From NCBI GenBank assembly GCA_910589415.1, contig OU342633.1:19134858-19198857 (forward strand): DNA of 64,000 nucleotides, read 5' to 3'. The notes beneath the pieces are model-generated. The model had not been told where the DNA came from. It ran no database searches and saw nothing but the letters and a program-made list of their open reading frames with translations. Shown in pieces: positions 46,997 to 60,652 of this stretch (positions are counted from its first letter, which is position 1; each line of letters starts with the position of its first letter). The position numbers were made by a program, and so were the translations under genes. The DNA is from Malachius bipustulatus. Its lineage: Eukaryota > Arthropoda > Insecta > Coleoptera > Melyridae.

Positions 46997-49900
46997 ATGG
47001 CAGATTTAATACGTACAGGAAGTGAACATGGGGCTGGCATTGTGAAAGATAAGCTAGGCTCTCCCAGCACAGGAAGTGAGGATGGAAACGAGCAAGATAA
47101 TCAGGGCGCCCTGAAACTAGAAACCGACGAACCGGATCTCGGAGACTCCGCTCACTATGCACCTCCGGAGACCAAGTGGTACCACGGGAGACTCGACAGA
47201 TATCAGGCGGAGGAGAGGCTGTGGAGGCACAATAAATTGGGGAGCTACCTGGTCAGGGAGAGCGACAGGAAACCGGGCTCTTACGTGCTCTCGTATTTGG
47301 GGAAGACCGGAATGAATCACTTCAGGATAACAGCGGTTTGTGGCGATTTCTACATCGGAGGGCGACAGTTTCAATCTCTGAACGATCTGGTCGGATTTTA
47401 CACCAAGAAAAGCGACTTACTGAAGAAGGAGAGGCTTATCAATCCGGTTGCACCGCCTGAACCTGTTAATGATAAAAAGGTACCTACCCACAATTTCCTA
47501 GCTGGTCCGTTTTTATTAATAGTTAGTTACTTATTTACTTTGGGTTGGTATTAACTTGTCCTTTGTCCCTTGTCTTTAACTTACTAGTGGTACCTATACC
47601 TTGTACATTTTGGCTGTTCAACAATAGTAATGCTTAATTGTATGTCGCACTTTCTTCTGATTATTTGTTCAGAAAGTTATTAAGGGTTTCCTGTCAGAAG
47701 GGCCTAGGTATCAACCAAAACTATATTTGGTGAATATCTAGATGAGCGGCATGGGTATAGGGCGAAATGACTTATACTATCGGATAGATCGTGTCTCTAG
47801 GAGTATCAAGGTACCATTGAATTTTTGCGCCGGCAAGTAATAGTCGAGATATAAGGCCTTAAAGTGTCATCCTTGCCCTAATACGTGTATTCGTCATATG
47901 ATTGCGCTCGAATTGGAAACGCTCGATCGTCGTGTTTCCGACGGATAAGAGAGCTGCCTGTTCGCGCATATAATGTTCGAATACACGTATTAGGGCAAGG
48001 ATGAAACTTTAAGGCCTTATATCTCGACTATTACTTGCCGGCGCAAAAATTCAATGGTACCTTGATACTCCTAGAGACACGAGCTATCCGATAGTATAAG
48101 CCATTTCGCCCTATACCCATGCCGCTCATCTAGATATTCACCCTATATTTGTCTAATGCATGATTTGGCATTACACAATTAGTTTGTCATAGTGAATGAA
48201 TTCTTCAGTTGTATTGAAGGACCTGTGCACCAAACTGCAGTATAATGGTTTGGGCTACAGGTATTAACCATTTAACCATGAGACCGGGTCTGTTTTAGTA
48301 TTAGTACATATTCGAGAGAGTTTGACACTCGTGTACCTAAAGTTGGTGCCCCAAAATCCAGCATCAAGCATCCCAACGTTTGACATGAGTTTATGAGGCC
48401 ACTAGGGTAGCCTAAGAGCTGCAGAACTGACTTGAAGCCTGGAGCTTGTTGAATTTTCACAGCACTGTCGAGTCCTGAGTTCCACAATCAGTGCTCTGAG
48501 TGCTAGTGGAAAAAGCGCGATTGCTGCTGATTTGCTTGGCGATTTTACCATACCATCGTTCCGGAACTGGAAGTACTTCGACCAAACCTGTTTAAAAGCT
48601 TGCTCCGCTATGTTAGCTTCATTTTTGCATAACTATTGAAGAACCAGAAACTCTAAAACTCACATTCGTATAATTATTTGAACTATAATTTTTAGTCGTG
48701 GTATGTGTTATTATGACATTTAATGTAACGGGACGTCGGTATTCGTTATAGCTTTGATGCCACAAAGTCGAAATAACAGTCCAAAGATGAAAACTCGAAT
48801 ATTTCGAAGATATCATGCCTCACCGCCACCGCTGAAAAATATCTGACATGGAGGGGAAGATAAACTGTAAGAGGGGCCCGGGAGGAAGAAGTACTTCATG
48901 GCTTAAAAACTTGGGAATATGGTACAACAAAACATCAATAAATAGCAAATATGTGTCTTGCTCTCTTGTTATACTCTATACTTTCACCATTCTTCTTTAA
49001 TCTGGCAGTTGACTTTATTTTACCTCCAGTCAAGATTCAAAAATATTCAACCTGGTACTAAATTATTTTGTAGAATTTATAAGAGAAAAAATATATTTTT
49101 TTAAGCTGTTTAATATAAATTTATAATGTTTGCAATGCAAGATTTGGGGACAAAATAGCTGAAACTTAATGTACAGGGTGGGCAAATTTGGATGTTTCTA
49201 TAGGAGATCTCGGTAACTATAAGCGCTATGGAAAAATGAATGGCGCATTCTCGATCGCTTTTTTTGAGAGGAACTCAATGGTGAAAACCGGAACTCGCTA
49301 TCTTCTTTTGTTTTCGAGCTATAATGAAAAGTACGATTTTTCACGGTATCGATAAATGTCGATATCTTTCTTGGTTTTCAAGTTAGAGAAAAGATATTTG
49401 CACATTCTTCAGGCACTTTTTTGAGTAGAGTAGAACGGCCTCAACAGATTTTGAATATCTTTTTTCATTTTTCCGTTATAACATAAAGTTGTATTTTTTT
49501 AAATGGAAGACATAGTGGGCCATGAACTAATTAAATAGAGTATTTTTTTCTCTTTGCAACGATATATAACATGTGTGTTAAAAATTTATGAAAAGTTACA
49601 TTTTTCAAAATAAATTGAATTTATCATGGTACCTGAGATTTTTTTTTATTATTTTGACTTGTCACGTAGTGGGCGTGAATTTCATTTAGAATAGTATATG
49701 AAGACGTCTGTCAAAGCCAGTTCTCTTACATTTTTGAGTTAGAAAGTGACAGTTCCGCTTTGAAAAAAGTAAAATTTTAGTAAAAAAAGTTGACCAATGA
49801 AACTTTTTATATTTTATATTAGATTGCTTTATGCAAAATAGTGACAATTCTGATATTTATATTTATAAGAATTGGCAAGTACGGATCCAATTACATTAAT

Positions 49901-52900
49901 GGCAGTTTCTTCGGCATCACCAATATGATAGATTTTGGGCCTAGGCTTCTTGAATGACCCGTGATTGATAATATTTGCCTTCAACCTGTCAAAAATAGAT
50001 TTGTGGGGTTGTCTCCTCTCTGGATAACGATTGAAGTATGTTTCGGATGCAATATCAGAATTGCTGTTACTTTGAATAAAGCACTCTAACATATCATACT
50101 TTTCGTAGTTTTCATAAACCAAATTTGCCATTTTGCAAGCGAAACGAGCACTTTCTAACTCAAAAACTGCGTAAACTGGCTTTGACAGGCGTTGTCGCAC
50201 AATCGCACATTTTCTAAATGACATTCACGCCTACTAGGTAAATAGTTGAAACAAATTTCTAAGGTACCATGATAAATTAAGTTTATTTTGAAAAATTAAC
50301 TTTTCATAAATTTTTAACGCACATGTTATATATCGTTGCAAAGAGAAAAAAAAACTATTTAATTAGTTCATGGCCCACTATGACTTCCATTTAAAAAAAT
50401 ACAACTTTATGTTATAACGGAAAAATGAAAAAAGATATTCAAAATCTGTTGAGACCGTTCTACTCTACTCAAAAAAGTGCCTGAAGAATGTGCAACTATC
50501 TTTTCTCTAACTTGAAAACCAAGAAAGATATCGACATTTGTCGATATCGTGAAAAATCGTACTTTTCATTATAGCTCGAAAACAAAAGAAGATAGCGAGT
50601 TCCGGTTTTCGCCATTGAGTTCCTCTCAAAAAAAGCGATCCAGAATGCGCCATTCATTTTTCCATAGCTCTTATAGTTACCGAGATCTCCTATAGAAACA
50701 TCCAAATTTGCCCACCCTGTACACATCAATAAAGTTATTGTGATGATATTACAAAAAAAATCTAATATAATTATTAATTTGTATCTTTTCAGAGAGTAGT
50801 GGCTATTTTACCGTACACCAAAATGCCTGACACTGATGAGCTCACATTTAAAAAGGGCGATATATTTTTTGTACATAACGATATGGGCAACGGGTGGCTC
50901 TGGGTGACCGCTCATCGTACCGGAGAGCAAGGGATGATATTCACTGAACTCGTTGAGGACCTACATGACAGTATAGATCCCAACACGGTGTTTCCTTGGT
51001 TTCACCCGAACTGTACAAAAGACGAGGCTGTCGATTTACTAGTCAAGGGTAAGGAAGATTCCTACGATAAATAATAATTAAGTTTATACGTTTTTAATTG
51101 GGACGACAGTAGTAGGTATGAATCACCAATCGGAGAAGTTATTGCTTTACCGACTACCGTGTGTATGTGTTTGTTTTGCTTGAAAACGACTAATAATTAT
51201 CATAGATAAGAACAATACCATTACCTTTTATCAGTAAGGTGACTAATAATCCTGGAAAATGACTGTAACGAATAATTTCAACCCATTATTTATACCATTA
51301 CTTTCCTCGTAATTGATTCATGAATAAATATAAATAAGTGATAATGAATATTGCTCTACCTCCGGTTTCAGCTGGTCCTGGTAGTTTCTTGGTGCGTCCA
51401 AGCGACAATTCACCCGGCGATTATTCCTTATTTTTCCACATCAACAACCAAATACAACGTTTTAGAATAGAGAAACAGGGAGTCAGGTATCTTATGGGAG
51501 GTCGAATATTCGAATGTTTGGATGCGGTCATTAATCGATACAGAAAAGAACAGATAGTCGAAGGACACACGCTACAGCATCCCGTGAGTGAAACAAAAAA
51601 GAGTCGGTGTTTTTATAATTCAAGCTTTGCTCGTTAATTTACAGTTGATCGTCGACGGAAGCAAACAACTCGACTGGGTTCCTGACAATCCGAAAAAATC
51701 AGAGGCCGAAAAAATTTACGCCACGCTGAGAGAATGTCGAGATCAAGCTGGCTTGAAGAAAATGCGCGGCATCAAACATCAGGGATACCTGCACAGGAAA
51801 TCCGATAAAGCGACCAAGAAATGGAAACTGCTCTACTTCGTACTGCTGGTGGACGGCACGGATACACATTTATACCTTTATGAAAATCCCAAACGAACGA
51901 AACCCAAGGGACTGATCGATCTTTCATGTGCTTATCTGTATCAGGTATTTGTTTATTAATTATTAATTTTTTTTTTATAATAACATATAATGTAATCAGG
52001 TCCACGACAGTTTATGGGAGCGTCCCCATTGTCTGCAAATCGTAGAAAGGGCTCTCCCTTGTCTAGCGACCGTGACTCATCTAGCGGCGCCGTCTACCGA
52101 GGAATGCCAGGAGTGGGTGAACGCCCTGAAGCCGCTCTGCGTGCCTCAGTTGAGTCGAGCGACCAGCAAAGTCCCCCAGCTGAGGGAGCTCAGGTGCCTG
52201 ACTTTGCACATATTGGACGCACACAGGCTGCCGTTCAAGCTCGTGCCGCACCCATACGTCACGATCCAGTTCAACAACCAGGTGCGGATAGCCCGTACGA
52301 GGTCCAAGTCGGGGCCGGACCCTGTGTGGGACGAGGAGTTTGTTTTCGAGTAAGCGATTTGTATTGATTTTTTTTTTTTTAATAGGTGGCCCAGTCAATT
52401 TAACATAATTCACTATTTCTCTCAATTAACTGTTGAAATAGTTTATAATAACAATTTATATTTTCAGTCTCTATTTATATTATAATACTACTTCTGTCTT
52501 AATTCTTTCACTCTGTCACTTCTTGATAATAACATTCAAAACCACTATTGTTTACTGGTTCATTAGACCTCTTTCTTACTCGTATCAACTCCACTAACTG
52601 ACTTTTCTCTCATTAATAACACTCTGGACTCCACTGGTCCCTTAATAATCGTCTGTCTAACGTCTAACTGTCCAACTTAGCTGTCTTTGATTTTGATAAC
52701 CTCCCAAAATAACTGCCATATGAACAGCTGTTAGTTGTCATAGGCCATCATTAGAACTGTCCTTGTCGTATGGTCGTATGTAGAGCATCCCAGAATTAAA
52801 AGGCCCAGCTAGAATTTACGAGAATGGAAGAAGAAAAAGATTCTCTAACCTCAGCTTTTAATAAAAAATAATGTAAACAAGTTTATTAGATTCTCAATCT

Positions 52901-54966
52901 CGTATCAATATTTTTGTGAACAGTTTAATGTTTATAAACATTATGCTTCTTCCTGCTGATGTTATTTTATTATTTATTTTCATTCGCAGTCAGTATTTCT
53001 GGTTTGTTATCTAATCCTTTCCACTTGAGTACTACGATAATTTAATGTTTATCAATAGTTTCTATTTCAGTGCATTAACGCTGTTACTAGTAAACTAATA
53101 AATAAATGATAAACAACATTTTTTCCCTCGCCTCCTATGTTATTGAACTTTGCATTTATTGTTAATATTAACATTTTAACCGAACCCTTTTGTTAACAGT
53201 GATGTGCCATGTGATGTTGTGTCATTTACCCTAACGATTTACAATAAAGGAAAGCGAGGAAAAGACACAGAAGTTGCCGAACTGCACGTCGATTTAGATT
53301 CGCTTGGAAACGGTGAAGAAAAAGAAGAATGGTATTCGTTGTCAGGATTAACGCCGATTGGAGAATGGGGCTCACTTAGACTTAGAACTAGGTATTTTAA
53401 TCCCCAACCCCATATTCACAACTTGTATTTCTCATTAATGTAATATTGCAGATATTTACATGACCTAGTCATGCCTGCAGAGGAATACAGTCCTTTGCAG
53501 CAGTTATTATTAGAACCTGGACTAACATCAGTAAAAACTCTGGCCGAAATTTGTCATTCAGACAGGGCTCCGTTAGCGACTGCTCTGTTAAGGGTCTTCC
53601 GAGCAGAGGGTCGTGAGACTGAACTCTTGCGAGAATTGAACAATGCGGAGGTAATTGACGCTAAATTCACTCTAACTCGAGACTTGACAACAATTTCAAT
53701 TCCAGATTTTGAGAGAGACCGAGACTTCAACATTGTTCCGAGCTGCCTCGCTATCGACGACTCTGATGGACTTGTACATGAGAGCGGAATGCGGAGGATT
53801 CTTACAAGCCGCCGTTCTCGAGACCGTCTTGAGACTTCTAGAAAGCAAGCAAAGCGCCGAGCTCAATCCTACCAAGATGGATCCCTCGGACGATGCTTGC
53901 AGCAACGCCGAATTTTTGCTGCAAGTCCTGGATCAGGTAGACGGTGTCGTCTCTAAATTATCGATCACGTGTTCATTTCGTACCTTTTTTAGGTTACACT
54001 GAGCATTTTCACGTCACCGGACGCTTGTCCGAGATCGGTGCGATACATCTGCGGGTGTCTGCAGAAGGCGGTGGTCGCCAAATGGTCCGACGAGAAATTC
54101 GTTCGAACCAGGGTGGTTTCGGGATTCATTTTTTTGAGACTTCTGTGCCCGGCTCTGTTAAATCCCAGACAGTTCGGTCTGGTCGGCGAGCAACCTACTC
54201 TGGCTGCAAACAGGAGCTTGGTGATGGTGGCCAAGTGTTTGCAAAATTTAGCTAATCTGGTGGAATTTGGTGGAAAGGTGAGGAATTTGTTGTTTTATTT
54301 TTATTTCTGTCGTATTTTGACAATGATTTGTGGTGGTCTATAGTCCGTAATTATGAAAAATGTATCGCTGTAATGTTATTGTTGAAGATTATTTCATTGT
54401 TTGACTATCACGATTCACAAATTGTGTCCAATCAAGAAAATTTATTTTTCAGCAGACTACCTGGACGAATAAGTGCCTTAAGAACTGTTTTATTTAAAAT
54501 AATTTAACTTTTCCATTCTTGTTTGAACACCCTTCAACCTTTGTTCGTCTTCTTCTTTAGATTTTGAGTTTTGAGCTTTCAGCTTGTTACTTTTTCTTCA
54601 ACCTTTATAATAGTACGAATTTTAAATTCATTTATCTGGATAATTTTTTTTCGGTTACACTAACATTGAACGTTGATGTGATTCCAGGAACCATACATGG
54701 AAGTGGTGAATCCGTTCATATTGAAGAACAAGGAACGCATGGTGGTGTTCCTGGATCAGCTTTCGATGGTGGGCGATCCGGGCGACCCGAGGATCACCAG
54801 CAAGCCGGACACTGCCAAAGAGCTCGCCACTCTACATCACATCTGTGTCGCTCACATAGGCGAACTCCAAGCCGTTGCCAAAGTCAATTCTAACATTAAG
54901 ACCCTCGTTACTGTCACCGAGATGCTCGCTAAACACAAGCAGAAGTATATGGAGAAGATCAGATAG
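46997..54966 (+). CDS. vap: Ras GTPase-activating protein p120 type (RASA1 / vacuolar peduncle)
   Basis: Ten exons: 46997-47479, 50793-51048, 51372-51583, 51645-51944, 52000-52349, 53200-53391, 53452-53650, 53706-53936, 53993-54277, 54688-54966. All junctions are GT-AG and keep frame; about 928 residues, complete. Domains: SH2 (about 61-150, YLVRES with Arg87), SH3 (162-222, ILPYTKMPDTDEL), SH2 (229-315, FLVRPSDNSPGDY), PH (359-470), C2 (480-590), RasGAP (about 620-900) with arginine finger Arg676 in TLFRAAS and signature FLRLLCPALLNP (788-799). The protein binds phosphotyrosine receptors through its SH2 domains and speeds Ras GTP hydrolysis. It lacks the long N-terminal extension of vertebrate RASA1. 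Intron 1 (3.3 kb) holds two mobile elements. Exon borders were inferred from splice motifs and family similarity. Confidence 0.95.
47730..48142. mobile_element. 413-bp near-palindromic MITE (MULE-like) in RasGAP intron 1
   Basis: The arms starting GTGAATATCTAGATGAGCGG and ending with the reverse complement pair over about 160 bases each with very few mismatches, around a centre of about 90 bp. A 9-bp direct repeat CTATATTTG flanks it (47721-47729 and 48143-48151). A 9-bp duplication and long TIRs are typical of Mutator-like elements. There is no coding sequence. The close match of the arms suggests a recent insertion. Confidence 0.78.
49174..50719. mobile_element. 1.55-kb CAGGGTG-type TIR element with transposase remnant, RasGAP intron 1
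   Basis: The ends CAGGGTGGGCAAATTTGGAT and its reverse complement are flanked by TA (49172-49173, 50720-50721). The inverted arms run about 465 bp with high identity and continue more weakly to about 600 bp (up to about 49770 / 50130). The right arm and centre contain a minus-strand transposase fragment; the left arm is a duplicate of the same end. The structure suggests a foldback derivative made from one end of an autonomous transposon. Confidence 0.78.
49829..50224 (-). pseudogene. N-terminal fragment of a DUF4817-type (HTH) transposase
   Basis: The open frame is 131 codons. It contains MLECFIQSNSNSDIASETYF, then NRYPERRQPHKSIFDRL and NHGSFKKPRPK. This pattern (helix, then RYPxRRxPxxxxFxRL, then GSF) is that of the DUF4817 helix-turn-helix domain found at the N-terminus of many insect transposase-like proteins. 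The DDE catalytic part is absent, so it is a remnant. It links the CAGGGTG TIR family to a probable autonomous source. Confidence 0.65.
52350..53199 (+). other. RasGAP intron 5
   Basis: This 850-bp intron runs from GTAAGC to TTAACAG. It is AT-rich, with no element boundary or RNA gene that I can support. Confidence 0.6.
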
Positions 54967-56162
54967 CTCTAGGGTGAGTAGTTTGCCTTTTCTGACATTG
55001 AGACTAAGGGGGGTGATATTATTTCTAATTGTTAATTAATTGGTGATTAGCCTGTTCATTTTTTATGATTTCTTCTTCCCCTCACCCCCTTCATTTTCCA
55101 CCATTTAAAGTGGGTAGTTTTCCTTCCTAATTCTTCTTGTCCACACTTTCATCTTAATTTGGGCTCTTTTACAATAATTGATGTATCAATCTCTGTCATT
55201 GGCTATTCTCTTCACTGTCACTGGCGTGCTCTTATGCTTATGGGTCTGTTTTCGGCACACAATTTTTAAATAATAACAAGAACTGTTTCATTTATTGACT
55301 ATCGACAGAAGTGTCATTCAAGAACTTTTACTAACAAATTGGAATAAAATCCAATTCAGAAAAATATTTTTTTACAAATTACCAACACATATTCCCGTAA
55401 TTCCCCTAAAATCCATCTAGTAGTCATCTGTAATAATCTTAGAGAGGTGAATAACAACTGGAGTCAGTTTTTTTTTTGTCAAAAATCGGAGAAGAATCAT
55501 AATTTGGCTTAAATTTTTCTTTTACCTCACACATTTCCATGTTTTATGAAGGTTCCGAGATTGATATGTATATAAAATAAGGGGATTCCCCAGCCCAAAT
55601 ATAGTTAAATCAAAAATTGCATAACTCTGGAAGGTTAACAGAGCTGTCTATCCCATCTCTTTGTCCACTTTTTCAAATTCGATTTGTTTTTTTATACATG
55701 TAGTCATGAAGATATAGGTACATGAAATTTTGTTTGGGGAATAATGAAGTCATCATCTGGAAAGAGGAATTAACTGATTAATTAAAATAACTGTAGTTTG
55801 TTTAATTGAGTGAGTGGAGTTATTTTTTTTTTGTATTCTAGATACGTTGAAGTTAAACGTAAGATCAACACCAAGATGAAGTTAATTAACTCACGACTTT
55901 CTTAGGGTTTGTTTCTACAACTTTCTTATATTACAAGTAGAATCAAAATACAAGAGAAAATATGTGTAGACTGTACTCAATTTGTTAAGACTGCATTTTA
56001 TTTAAAAAATTCAATATTCTAAGTCATTATGATGCCTATCGCTTAAACTGTACATTAATAAGAGTAGAAATGAATTTTTTTAAACTATTGCATAGCGTAG
56101 TAGACACGTATAATAGTCCGTTTTGTTTTTATTTTGGTTCTGTAAATAACCTTCAACACTTC

Positions 56163-56310
56163 TAGTCGGGGAGCTAGCGACAAAAAAGTGCAAGAGTTTT
56201 GGAAAGGCTGATACTTTTACCGTGGCTTTCTATGGCCAAAATACAGTCTGGACTGTAACAATCAGTCTTTCCTATACTCTTGCACTTTTTTATCGCTAGC
56301 TCTTGGACTA
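56163..56310. repeat. 148-bp inverted repeat (MITE-like) downstream of RasGAP
   Basis: TAGTC..GAGCTAGCGACAAAAAAGTG at the left pairs with CACTTTTTTATCGCTAGCTC..GACTA at the right, with further pairing inward (GCAAGAG / CTCTTGC, GGAAAG / CTTTCC). TTC lies on both sides as a possible 3-bp duplication. Confidence 0.6.
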
Positions 56311-59300
56311 TTCATAAAATTCAGCATAGCGACAGCAGATTTTATTATTAATAATAATTATTGAAGTACTAACTCCTAGCGACACTGTTAGTAAATTATT
56401 TTTAGATTTTATATTTTTACCCAAATGCTTTATCAGTTAGAAGGTTTTTATTTTATTAAATATTGTTTGCCGTTTTAATCTCATTTTGTTTTACATATTA
56501 CCCTAGATTTATTAGAAGTTATAAAGTCCTTATTTCTCCATATGTCCGATTCCTCATTTTGTCCTATTGTTATAATAATAGTCTTCTTGTTGTTCTCATC
56601 AAATTTCATAAGACATACTGCAACGATAATATTTCTTAATCGAATATATGAACAAGTAACTTCCAATTGTCGGTAGAAAAGTAGTTCAGGAGCGGTTAAA
56701 TAGAAATATTTCTCGCTTATCTACTCCGGTTCTGGTAGGTAGATGGACAAATCTTGAATACGCTGAATGATTGTTTTCTGAATTTCCTACACTACTTCAA
56801 ATGGGAGTTACTCGATATTTTTAGTACAAATGCGATCAGTGGGTGTGATACGGATTTACAAGATATGAAATCAAATCTACCTTTGATTGTTTAATTTACT
56901 TATTGGTTGTTAGCCAGTTGTATGTTGTATGTATAATAATTGTTTCTGCGAGCGGGAGTAGAAGTTGATATCTATGTTATTACTTTAAAATTGTGATAGA
57001 AACTACAAGAACTGTAGACAAAAGAGGATGGCCATGCTTCATTCCTTCACAAGTGCTAATGACTGTTGTATAGCAACAATATAACAAAAATGATTTCAAT
57101 ATCGCAGAAAAGTTTAATGTTTAAATTACATGTAGGTGCATGCAAGGAGTTTTTTTATACAACAGATATCACGAGCATATGTTTCTAACAATATCGCTGA
57201 ATCATATTCTTATACTGTCATGTGATATGTATGTTATATAATTTACATATCAAAGATATGTATGTAATTATTTGATGTTGGTGTGATATCCCAGATACAT
57301 CATTTTTAAAACATGCTTATGGCTCATCTTGGTACCTACCTGTGATCTGCATGTCATATCATGTGCTTATAACTTGTGATGAAAGCAGCAACTATTATGC
57401 AATATAACATATATCTTATTGATAGTTGATACCTACCTGCTACCTGTAATTTTAAGTGCAAAATTTACCTTTATAGGTAAGTATATTTAAGGACCACCCT
57501 ACTACTTTCGGCGGAACCTCAACATTTATGGCTTATGCACAAGTTTTTCTGGAACAGGCTTTACCCGTAATTGGTCTCCCACTGTGAGGCATAACGAGGT
57601 GGAAAAATTATATCGCCTGCACGAAACTAGCAGGACTAGGAAAATATTATTATAGGGGGTGGTGTTAAAAAATCAACTTCTACACTGGCTTGTGGAAAAA
57701 AAATGTATCAAAATATGTATCTTACGAGAGAATACTTCAATTTTTTAATCCTTGACTGCAATTTATAAGTAGGTAGGTACATCTCAAAAAATATATTTTT
57801 CAGGTGTTAATTGATTTTTAAAATCCAGATCTAAACTGAAAAATTGAGCCAATTGACCGCACGTCAATAATTTTATATCAGATTATCGTTAGCAGACCAA
57901 GATTTTCATAAGAAAATCTTTTTACTTGAGAAAATTCAACGTTTTTGGAACGAAATGAAAAATTTTATTAAAACCGTAGTTGAATATTTGGTCAAACATA
58001 ATACATCATACCTGGCTAACAACTGGTTGCTTCCTTGCACTTTTTATGAATGTCAATTAAATAATTGATAGGTCGTTAAAATCTAGTTTATTTGGGCATT
58101 AAATGAACCATTTAATTATTTAATCAATATTTATGGAGTCTTATGTCTTTTTAAACTCAGTTTTCCATACTATTATCTATAACACTTGGATTTAGCAAAC
58201 TTCTGATACTTATTGGATAAGTTAACCAAAGATAAGTATCATCTGCTTCAGCTCTCATTAGTTGTTCGTGGAAAAATTGTTTTCCAATACAGTGTTTTTC
58301 TTCTCATGGTAGAAGCAGGTAGGGCTAGAGATTCGCTCTTCATGTGAACTGTTTATGCATCAGAAGTTTGTTGAATGCTTGGTATTAAAATATTCCCTGT
58401 AAATTCCATTTTTATACCTTTTTGTATCAAGATTTTTTACTGGTGATTAATAAACCTGGTTTTCCAGTAATGCGTTTATTAATCATACGTTTGAAATAAT
58501 TTTACCTATGAATTTTGTAGGTGATGTATACAACTCCTGTAATGGGATATGTACTTTTATATTAAAATGTTTTATCACAAGAATTTGATTTTTTTACCTT
58601 CACTGCAGCGAAAAAAACACATCAAAAATTATGTAAGTTACAACTTTACTCCGGCCCAACCCTACAAAATCCATTGTTTGTATAGGAAAACCGTGAAATC
58701 ATTTTTTATATATTGAGAGAAAGATTAGCGTTGAGCCGTATGGCTGAGGCATTTTGAAAATAATTAATTCAAATTTGATATTTTTTTAACCTAATTTGAC
58801 CTCTTGGAGGTCCCCTGGCTTGTCACTTTATTTATGCAAAATAATATGTATTAAATAATCGAAAGTTACACATGAAACTCTTTGTGATTGTCATCCTACA
58901 GAGCATCCTCAAAGCAGTTAGTTTGCATATAGGGCAGCGCAAAAATAATATAGATTTATGTAATAGTTTATTGATTTATACAATCTGTATAAAAGTTAAT
59001 AAAAAACATTTTTTACTTACATATAAATACAATACAACATTGTGTGTGTGTATATATATAATATAGCTCATGTATATAATAATATAAATAGCATACATAT
59101 GTACAAAATTAAAGTAGGTAAATGAAAATAATGACCAGAAGTACTCATGAAAACAACAACATTAAATTAGATCAATTTAACAACTAAATTACAAAGATAA
59201 TAATTATTGGTGTTTTTATCAGCATTTTTCAGTCTCAGACCATCAGAAAGAGAGAAAGTCTTTCTGTAGTATGTACCTAGGTCTGTTACCAAAAAAATCA

Positions 59301-60652
59301 GTAGGTACAAAAATTATAAATTTTCAAAGTTATATACCATTCATTTACTCTAAAAAATCTATGATGGTTGTCAACTAGTTAGTTAGTTAGTTAGTAGTAT
59401 CGTTTGATGAGTATCGTTAATAATCTTCTTGTTATAATAGTACCGAAGAAAAAGAAAAAAAAGAATAATATTCCACTGAGGGTACCCTCATATGCTCACA
59501 AAAGAATCTACATCTGTCACTCGTTTACCATGTCAATATTCTTTATTTTCCAACTGTTTTTTACATTTTTAATATCACTGGTCAGTCTAGTTTAATACCT
59601 AATTACTTATAAAAAATTTGATTTAACTAACTGAAGAAGCTTTATTAATGAAAATGAATGGTATATAACTGATAATGATGTTACCTTTTGTCATTGGAAG
59701 CACTTACATTATTTATTTGTCAACTACTGCAATATTTCAAAAAATTATTTTAAAATTAATTGAAATATAAATCATAGCTGTGAGTTAATAATTTTTAATT
59801 ATTAAAGAATTGAGAGAGCATCCAATGGTAATGAATTATTATCTAGTGTGAGATTTTTATTATTAAATATAAAACCACCAGTATTGACAATTTTTAGAAC
59901 TGGCAGTAGGTAATTAAAAGATTATCAGAGTTATCATGAATTTATTATTGTTTTAAAAAGGGTGAAACAGCTCTTCACATTTACAGATATCATATCTGTT
60001 TATATCAAGAAACTAAAAAGAAATTGATTTAAAGAGGAAAATAACTTTTTTAATGCTTTACACATTAGTTTCATTAGAAAATCACACTAGATAATAAATA
60101 TTTATAATATTGTTAAATAACAATGGTTATGGGACATATTTCTAAATCGTATAGAAAATGCAACCCTTATTTGTTGAAAAGTAACTTTTACTAGAACCTT
60201 TGGAAACATTTACAGGCTCACGTTTAAAAGCAGAATCCCGCTGCAGTTTCCAGGAAGTGCATTTTTTGTTTATACTTTTATTAAATCATCACAATCAACA
60301 GTAGGCTAAGAAGAAACAACGAGAAATGTTTCAACAAAAATTTTCATAAAATTCAAACACAATAACTTGTAAAATCTGTCAAATTTGTGTTTCTTGTGGG
60401 ATATTTAGAAACCGCTAAGTGCCCTGGATGATCACTTCTAAACTAGGAGTTTGGTTTTGATTCCCAGTCACCCTTGAACTTTTTCAACAAAAACATCTTC
60501 CAAAATGGTGTTTAAATTAATTTTTTTTCTTCAAATTTTAACTGCCAAGATAAGTGATAAAACTGCCTGGTAATTTAGGAAGTAATTTTTAATGCACTAA
60601 CCTACTTATACAGAGTGAACACCATGGGGAACAAGAAATTTTGCATATTACT

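Noticed and set aside
52014..52367. 117-codon frame overlapping RasGAP exon 5
   Set aside because: It is a shadow frame; the spliced frame continues the PH and C2 domains of RasGAP.
58872..59066. 64-codon open frame downstream of RasGAP
   Set aside because: Low-complexity AT-rich translation with no support.
60400..60480. Possible tRNA or SINE around GGTTTTGATTCCC
   Set aside because: Only a weak B-box match; no A box at the right spacing and no foldable acceptor stem.
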